DNA from: an uncultured Flavobacteriales bacterium
GTDB lineage: Bacteria > Bacteroidota > Bacteroidia > Flavobacteriales > Flavobacteriaceae
Length of the DNA stretch: 32,954 nt
Assembly: GCA_913063255.1 (NCBI GenBank)
Contig: CAJXYJ010000014.1
Location: 1-32,954 of the forward strand
Direction of reading: 5' to 3'
In this document: positions 26,931-32,954 of the stretch, one piece after another
Layout of the letters: each line of letters starts with the position of its first letter
Numbering within the stretch: position 1 is the first letter of the stretch
The notes under the pieces: model-generated
Told to the model about the DNA's origin: nothing
Database searches by the model: none
What the model saw: only the letters and a program-made list of their open reading frames with translations
Made by a program: the position numbers and the translations under genes

Positions 26931-27878
26931 TTATTTTTTTAAACCAATTTCTGCCAATCGTTGTTGCAAAAATTCTCCTGAAGTAATATCATCAAATGCC
27001 TTTGGATGGTCTGCATCGATACATTTTTCCAAGCAATTTAATTTCATATCGCTCCTTGGATGCATAAAAAATGGAATGGAAAAACGAGGAGTTCCCCATT
27101 CTTCTTTTGGTGGATTTACAACTCTATGAATCGTAGAACGCAGTTTATAATTGGTATGTCTTTCTAGCATATCTCCAACATTTACTACTAAATCTCCTTC
27201 TTCGGGTTTTGCTTCAATCCATTCTCCATCATTACGCAATACTTGTAATCCTCCTGCAGAAGCACCCATAAGTAATGTGATTAAATTAATATCGCCATGC
27301 GCTCCAGCTCTAACTGCCCCTTTTGGTTCGTCTAGAATAGGAGGGTAATGGATGGGCCGCAAAATGCTATTCCCATTAGCAATCCAGTGATCAAAATAAT
27401 TTTCGTCTAAACCTATATATAAGGATAATGCTTGAAGTATATATTTTCCAGTTTTTTCTAATAACCGATATGCTTCCATCCCAGTTGTATTAAAACCAGA
27501 TAGCTCGTTTACGATTACATTTTCTGGATATTCTTCTATTAAATTTGCATCTGCACTTGGCTCTTGTCCAAAATGCCAAAACTCTTTTAAATCCCCCTCT
27601 TTTTTGCCTTTCGCATGTTCTTTACCAAAGGATATATAACCTCGTTGCCCTGCCAATCCTTCTATTTCATATCCTTCTTTAACGGCTTCTGGAAGTGCAA
27701 AGAAACCTTTAACTTCTTTATAAAGATTATCCATTAGGGCGTCACTCAAAAAATGATTTTTTACAGATGCAAAACCAATTTCAGAATAGGCTAATCCTAT
27801 TTCTTGGACAAATTTTTGTTTACGTTGTGGATCATCCGAAAGAAAATCGGCTAAATCAACACTAGGTATATTAATCAT
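26931..27878 (-). CDS. Isopenicillin N synthase-family 2-oxoglutarate/Fe(II) oxygenase
   Basis: DIOX_N 'IPSVDLADFLSDDPQRKQKFVQEIGLAYSEIGFASVKNH'; metal ligands in 'RAGAHGDINLITLLMGASAGGLQVL' (HxD) and 'LRSTIHRVVNPP'; 'PRFSIPFFMHP'. Confidence 0.92.
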   Translation of the reverse strand: MINIPSVDLADFLSDDPQRKQKFVQEIGLAYSEIGFASVKNHFLSDALMDNLYKEVKGFFALPEAVKEGYEIEGLAGQRGYISFGKEHAKGKKEGDLKEFWHFGQEPSADANLIEEYPENVIVNELSGFNTTGMEAYRLLEKTGKYILQALSLYIGLDENYFDHWIANGNSILRPIHYPPILDEPKGAVRAGAHGDINLITLLMGASAGGLQVLRNDGEWIEAKPEEGDLVVNVGDMLERHTNYKLRSTIHRVVNPPKEEWGTPRFSIPFFMHPRSDMKLNCLEKCIDADHPKAFDDITSGEFLQQRLAEIGLKK

Positions 27879-28015
27879 AAGTAAAATTTTAATAATGCAA
27901 ATATACCAAATTTGATAAGGAAACTAGCCATTACCAAGTTTTCAAGTAAAATATTATAACATTTTTTGTGTAAATTAAATAGTAAAAAGAAATGGTTTAA
28001 AACGTTGGTTTTTTC

Positions 28016-28023
28016 TACTTTTG
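28016..28023 (+). promoter_or_regulatory. Candidate -7 element TACTTTTG for the E1 dehydrogenase gene
   Basis: Exact TAnnTTTG match 17 nt upstream of ATG 28041; no clear -33 box seen. Confidence 0.35.
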
Positions 28024-28040
28024 AAACCATAATACAAGAT

Positions 28041-30047
28041 ATGAATTCCAATACAGTAACTAATATACAATTTGATTATAAGCCAAAAGAGTTTGATAAG
28101 GAAACCCTTATAAAACTTTATAAGTCAATGCTTAAACCTCGATTGATAGAGGAGAAAATGTTGATATTGCTTCGGCAGGGAAAAATATCTAAATGGTTTA
28201 GTGGTATTGGCCAGGAAGCAATATCGGTGGGAGTTACCGCAGCCTTAGACCAAGAGGAGTATATTTTACCAATGCATCGAAATTTAGGCGTGTTTACAGG
28301 TAGAGACATACCTTTAGATCGTTTGTTTTCGCAATGGCAAGGTAAAGCCAACGGATTTACAAAAGGAAGGGATAGAAGTTTTCATTTTGGAACCCAAGAA
28401 TTTAATATAATAGGAATGATTTCTCACCTAGGGCCACAATTTGGACTTGCTGATGGAATTGCACTTGGAGATAGATTAAAGAAAAACAATAAGGTTTGTG
28501 CAGTGTTTACTGGAGATGGCGGAACAAGTGAAGGAGATATTCATGAGGCGCTTAATGTAGCATCTGTTTGGCAATTACCAGTATTATTTTGTGTTGAAAA
28601 TAATGGCTATGGACTTTCTACACCATCTAAGGAGCAATTTAATTGTGAGTTTTTATCCGATAGAGCAAAAGGCTACGGTATGGAATCTCATATCATTGAT
28701 GGGAACAATATCTTAGAAGTATATACCAAGGTAAATGCTATAGCAGAAGATGTTCGGAAAAACCCACGTCCAGTGATGTTGGAGTTTTTGACTTTTAGAA
28801 TGCGTGGGCATGAAGAGGCTAGTGGTACTAAATATGTACCAAAAGAATTGATGGAAGAATGGGCATTAAAAGATCCTTTAGAAAATTATACTGCATTTTT
28901 AAGAAATGAAAAAATATTAAGTGAAGAACAAGAAGTCCTTTTTAAGAAGGAAATTATAAAAGAAATTCACGACGGATTAGAACTAGCTTTTGCAGAACCT
29001 GTTATTGAATCTTCTGAAAGTGAAGAGTTAAATGATTTGTATCAACCATTTGTATATCAAGAAATTACTCCAAATAAAAAAGAAGAGAACATTCGTTTGG
29101 TCGATGCGATTTCAATAGGTTTGAAACAATGCATGCAACGCCATGACAACTTGATTTTAATGGGGCAAGATATTGCAGATTATGGCGGAGTTTTTAAAAT
29201 TACTGATGGTTTTCTAAAAGAATTTGGAAAAGATAGAGTGCGTAATACTCCTATATGTGAGTCGGCAATAGTTTCGGCTGCTATGGGGCTTTCTATAAAC
29301 GGATATAAAACCATGATGGAGATGCAGTTTTCAGACTTTGTAACTTCAGGTTTTAATCCTATTATCAACTTATTAGCAAAATCTAATTACAGATGGAATC
29401 AAAAAGCAGATGTAGTAATTAGAATGCCTTGCGGTGCTGGAGTGGGAGCAGGGCCTTTTCACAGTCAGACCAACGAAGCTTGGTTTACTCATACTCCTGG
29501 ATTAAAAGTGGTTTATCCTGCTTTTCCTTACGATGCCAAAGGATTATTGGCAACTGCAATTGAAGATCCTAATCCTGTGTTATTTTTTGAACACAAAGCA
29601 TTATACAGAAGTGTTAGACAAGATGTGCCAACAGATTATTTTACCTTGCCACTAGGGAAAGCATCACTATTGCGAGAAGGGAATGACGTTACAATAATAA
29701 CGTATGGAGCTGGAGTACATTGGGCTTTAGAAACTTTAGAAGAGGCTACCCATATTTCAGCAGACCTTATCGATTTACGAACTTTATCTCCTTTGGATAC
29801 CGAAGCCATATATGCTTCTGTAAAAAAGACAGGAAAAGTAATTATTCTTCAGGAAGATTCTATGTTTGGAGGAATTGCTTCAGATCTTTCAGCAATGATT
29901 ATGGAAGAATGTTTCGAAGATCTTGACGCACCTGTAAAACGTGTTGCTAGTATGAATACGCCAATTCCATTTGCAGCGAATTTAGAAGCACAATACCTTC
30001 CGAAGAAAAAATTTAAAAGTGCTTTATTAGTTTTGTTAAACTATTAG
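28041..30047 (+). CDS. Alpha-ketoacid (branched-chain type) dehydrogenase E1, fused alpha-beta subunits
   Basis: E1-alpha TPP motif 'FTGDGGTSEGDIHEALNVASVWQLPVLFCVENNGYGLSTP' and E1-beta 'LMGQDIADYGGVFKITDGFLKEFGKDRVRNTPICESAIVSAAMGLS...EMQFSDFV'. Start set at ATG 28041 instead of TTG 27966. Confidence 0.95.
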   Translation: MNSNTVTNIQFDYKPKEFDKETLIKLYKSMLKPRLIEEKMLILLRQGKISKWFSGIGQEAISVGVTAALDQEEYILPMHRNLGVFTGRDIPLDRLFSQWQGKANGFTKGRDRSFHFGTQEFNIIGMISHLGPQFGLADGIALGDRLKKNNKVCAVFTGDGGTSEGDIHEALNVASVWQLPVLFCVENNGYGLSTPSKEQFNCEFLSDRAKGYGMESHIIDGNNILEVYTKVNAIAEDVRKNPRPVMLEFLTFRMRGHEEASGTKYVPKELMEEWALKDPLENYTAFLRNEKILSEEQEVLFKKEIIKEIHDGLELAFAEPVIESSESEELNDLYQPFVYQEITPNKKEENIRLVDAISIGLKQCMQRHDNLILMGQDIADYGGVFKITDGFLKEFGKDRVRNTPICESAIVSAAMGLSINGYKTMMEMQFSDFVTSGFNPIINLLAKSNYRWNQKADVVIRMPCGAGVGAGPFHSQTNEAWFTHTPGLKVVYPAFPYDAKGLLATAIEDPNPVLFFEHKALYRSVRQDVPTDYFTLPLGKASLLREGNDVTIITYGAGVHWALETLEEATHISADLIDLRTLSPLDTEAIYASVKKTGKVIILQEDSMFGGIASDLSAMIMEECFEDLDAPVKRVASMNTPIPFAANLEAQYLPKKKFKSALLVLLNY

Positions 30048-30109
30048 TTAAAGAATAATAGTATTGCTTATTGAAATTAATATTATAATTATATTAGCAA
30101 AAAGGCTAA

Positions 30110-31498
30110 ATGAAACTAAAATATTTTTTTCTTGTTTTAATACTATCCAGTTTTATAATTTCTCCTAGTGGTATTATAGATTTAAATGACTTGTTTGATT
30201 ATGAAAATCTAGAAGTTCCATCGTATATAAATAAGGACAATACAACTACTGGTAATGAAATCACCAATTCTGGAGCAATCTTAGGGAGAGTTCTTTTTTA
30301 TGATAAAAACTTATCTAGTAATTCAATCATTTCATGTGCAAGTTGCCACCTCCAAGAATTTGCATTTGGAGATACAGAACGTGCAAGCTTAGGTGTTAAC
30401 GGAACTACTGGGCGACATTCTATGCGCTTAATTAATACAAAATTCACCCATGAATCGCGGGCTTTTTGGAACGAAAGAGCAATTACTTTTGAAGTTCAAG
30501 CAACGATGCCAATTAAAGATCATATTGAAATGGGCTTTAGTGGAGAAAATGGAGATCCAAATTTTGACGATTTAATAGAAAGATTAAATGAATTAGAATA
30601 CTACCCTTTACTATTTGATTTTGCCTTTGGCGATTCTGAAATTACAGAGTATAGAATACAAAAAACATTAACACAATTTGTTAAAAGTATAACATCTTTC
30701 GATTCAAAATTCGATATTGGAAGAGGACAGGTTTCTAGTAATTATAGTAGTTTTCCAAATTTTACTAACCAAGAGAATTTTGGAAAATCATTATTTTTCA
30801 ATTCTCCTTCTAATGGTGGAGCTGGTTGTTTTAGATGCCATAGTGGTTCAGAAATTAGCATTGTAACTAATACTCTTAATAATGGTATAATAGGAGTGAT
30901 TGGAGATGAAGAAGAAGTAGATTTATTTGTTACAAAAGCTCCTACATTAAGAGATTTAGTTAACCCTCAAGGGGTTCTTAATGGCCCTATAATGCACGAT
31001 GGTAGTTTAAATAGCCTAATGGATGTTGTAAATCATTATAATGATTTGGTTGCAACAGATGAAAATCCACAATTAGATTCTCGCTTGTTTGGTCCAGAAA
31101 ATGACCTCAATTTAAGCCAACAACAAAAAGAGGCGCTAATAGCTTTTTTAGAGACTTTAACTGGAGATAATGTTTATACTGCAGAACAGTGGTCAGATCC
31201 CTTTGATGAAAATGGGGAGTTGATTGTAATCCCATTAATAACAGGGATTGAAGATGTAAGTAATTTAGCAAAAATTAAACTTTTCCCGAACCCAACTTCA
31301 AAAATATTTTCTTTGAATTTACCAGAGGATTTCTATCAACTTTTAATATTTGATATAAACGGAAAACTTATTAGGAATACTTCAGCAAAAGCAAATCACC
31401 AAGAAGATGTTAGTGATTTAAAAAATGGGATTTATTTTGTACAAATTAAAAATACAAATACTAAAGAGTCCACCATCAAAAAACTTGTGAAAATCTAA
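30110..31498 (+). CDS. Cytochrome c peroxidase-family diheme protein with T9SS type A sorting domain
   Basis: Heme motifs 'CASCHLQEFAFGD' and 'CFRCHSGSE'; 'TKAPTLRDLVNPQGVLNGPIMHDGSLNSLMDVVNHYN'; C-terminal 'KLFPNPTSKIFSLNLP...NGIYFVQIKNTNTKESTIKKLVKI'. Confidence 0.93.
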   Translation: MKLKYFFLVLILSSFIISPSGIIDLNDLFDYENLEVPSYINKDNTTTGNEITNSGAILGRVLFYDKNLSSNSIISCASCHLQEFAFGDTERASLGVNGTTGRHSMRLINTKFTHESRAFWNERAITFEVQATMPIKDHIEMGFSGENGDPNFDDLIERLNELEYYPLLFDFAFGDSEITEYRIQKTLTQFVKSITSFDSKFDIGRGQVSSNYSSFPNFTNQENFGKSLFFNSPSNGGAGCFRCHSGSEISIVTNTLNNGIIGVIGDEEEVDLFVTKAPTLRDLVNPQGVLNGPIMHDGSLNSLMDVVNHYNDLVATDENPQLDSRLFGPENDLNLSQQQKEALIAFLETLTGDNVYTAEQWSDPFDENGELIVIPLITGIEDVSNLAKIKLFPNPTSKIFSLNLPEDFYQLLIFDINGKLIRNTSAKANHQEDVSDLKNGIYFVQIKNTNTKESTIKKLVKI

Positions 31499-31568
31499 TT
31501 AAAATTGGATGCCTATCCTTTACAATTTTCTGTAATTTTGAATTCCATTAAAAACCGAATTAGATATT

Positions 31569-32783
31569 ATTAATTTTCCATCCATAGAGCCCCAAAGATT
31601 AGCTGTAAAACTAACCGCTACCGGTGAACGAAGTCTTCGTAGTAATCATCCCTGGATTTTTGAGGATAGTATAGAAAAGATTAATAAGGAAGGAAAATCG
31701 GGCGATATCGCCATTATCTTTAGTCATACAAAAAATAAAGCGATAGGAGTGGGCTTATACGATCCAGAATCTCCTATTCGTATTAAAATGCTTTATAGCG
31801 AAGGCGGTATTTCTATAGACGAAGCTTTTTTTAAAGAAAGAATAAATCGAGCTTATGCTATTCGTATTCCTTTATTAGAAACCAATACCAATAGTTATCG
31901 TTTACTCTTTGGCGAAAATGATGGATTTCCTAGTTTTATTGCAGATGTATATAATAAAGTATTGGTGGTTAAATTATACGCTGCCATTTGGTATCCTTAT
32001 TTGGAGCCTATATTAAAGTACTTATTAGAAGTAAGCTCTTGTGAGACTATAGTATTGCGATTAAGTAGAAATTTACAGCAACAGAAGGATTCTTATGGAC
32101 TTTATGAAGGACAAGTTTTATATGGTGAATTAAAAGATGAAGTGGTTTACTTTGTGGAGCATGGCGTACAATTTTCTGCCAATGTAATTAAGGGACATAA
32201 AACTGGTTACTTTCTAGATCATAGAGAAAATAGAAAACGAGTAGGGGAGCTCTCTAAAGGAAAAACGGTCTTGGACGTATTTTCCTATGCAGGGGGATTT
32301 TCGGTACATGCTTTGGCTAATGGAGCCAAAGAAGTTACCAGTGTAGACATTAGCAAGCAGGCATTAGAAATTGCTGTTACTAATGGGAAACTAAATACTT
32401 TTAAAGGAAAGCATCTTACCCTTGCTGGAGACGCCTTTTTATTATTACAGCAACTCATTAGCAATAAAAAAACTTTTGATGTAGTGGTTATCGACCCTCC
32501 ATCTTTTGCAAAAAGTAAGAAGGAAATAGAAAAAGCAGAAAAGAAATACCAACAATTGGCTCAATTGGGGGAGCAACTTACTGCAAAAGGAGGAATGTTA
32601 GTATTAGCTTCCTGTTCTTCTAGAATCTCTTCTGAAACTTTTTTCGAAATCAATAAACGAGTATTAAAAAAGCAATCCAGAGCATTTGGGGTTCTAAAAA
32701 CTACCCAACACGATATAGATCATCCTATTAGTTTTCCAGAAGGAGCATATTTAAAGACAGGTTATTATAGATTTACAAAATAA
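31569..32783 (+). CDS. Class I SAM-dependent rRNA methyltransferase (RlmI/RlmK-like, PUA + MTase); proposed non-canonical ATT start
   Basis: SAM motif 'VLDVFSYAGGFSVHALANGAKEVTSVDISKQALEIA', 'FDVVVIDPPSFAKSKKE'. In-frame upstream translation NFPSIEPQRLAVKLTATGERSLRSNHPWIFEDSIEKINKEGKSGDIAIIFSHTKNKAIGVGLYDPESPIRIKML is PUA-like. ORF track starts at GTG 31749. Confidence 0.85.
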   Translation: MNFPSIEPQRLAVKLTATGERSLRSNHPWIFEDSIEKINKEGKSGDIAIIFSHTKNKAIGVGLYDPESPIRIKMLYSEGGISIDEAFFKERINRAYAIRIPLLETNTNSYRLLFGENDGFPSFIADVYNKVLVVKLYAAIWYPYLEPILKYLLEVSSCETIVLRLSRNLQQQKDSYGLYEGQVLYGELKDEVVYFVEHGVQFSANVIKGHKTGYFLDHRENRKRVGELSKGKTVLDVFSYAGGFSVHALANGAKEVTSVDISKQALEIAVTNGKLNTFKGKHLTLAGDAFLLLQQLISNKKTFDVVVIDPPSFAKSKKEIEKAEKKYQQLAQLGEQLTAKGGMLVLASCSSRISSETFFEINKRVLKKQSRAFGVLKTTQHDIDHPISFPEGAYLKTGYYRFTK

Positions 32784-32924
32784 TTCCTTATTTTTAGATA
32801 GAAATAAAAAAGGTTTCGTAAGAATTCTCTCCTCAAATCTAATTTAATTACGAAAACTAACATTTATCATTTTTTTTAATATGATGATTGTTTAGCTTTA
32901 TTCTTTTAATTAAATCTGATAATT

Positions 32925-32954
32925 ATGAAAATATACGATGACAAGCACATTAAA
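32925..32954 (+). CDS. Start of a gene truncated by window end, possibly an elongation factor G-like GTPase
   Basis: ATG with 10 codons MKIYDDKHIK open to the window end; resembles the start of the EF-G-like paralogue in Bacteroidota from memory. Very short, so low certainty. Confidence 0.35.
   Translation, partial: MKIYDDKHIK

Noticed and set aside
1-32954. Defence island, prophage, CRISPR array, integron or transposon
   Set aside because: No transposase, integrase, phage structural, cas or known defence gene, and no regularly spaced repeats were seen by reading the sequence.

Overview
The window is an AT-rich chromosomal segment from a Bacteroidota bacterium, most likely Flavobacteriaceae. 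This rests on type IX secretion (T9SS) C-terminal sorting domains, TAnnTTTG-like promoter -7 elements and the gene families present. I support about 27 protein-coding genes, including both window-truncated ends. They are mostly housekeeping or metabolic: an NtrY-like histidine kinase, GNATs, YceI, Crp/Fnr, a serine hydrolase, a PLP decarboxylase, a fused GlcD/GlcF-type oxidoreductase, aroC, a DAACS symporter, two tandem MscS channels, a DUF393 protein, an Smr-less MutS2, a YfcC-type transporter, ung, a LamG + PNGase F-like T9SS protein, a nucleoside phosphorylase/orphan substrate-binding protein/SUI1/2OG-oxygenase cluster, a fused E1 alpha-beta dehydrogenase, a T9SS diheme peroxidase, an RlmI-like methyltransferase, and the first 10 codons of a probable EF-G-like gene. 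I saw no tRNA, rRNA, CRISPR array, transposase, prophage or defence island. No clearly new multi-gene system is demonstrable. The best second-look items are: (i) the RlmI-like gene, whose conserved N-terminus is encoded upstream of any ATG/GTG/TTG start; (ii) the multidomain secreted PNGase F homologue lacking one catalytic-site acid; (iii) an unlisted 34-aa membrane microprotein ORF beside ung; (iv) a REP/BIME-like inverted repeat; (v) the signal-less substrate-binding protein translationally coupled to a nucleoside phosphorylase; and (vi) a decayed PP2C/SpoIIE phosphatase fragment.
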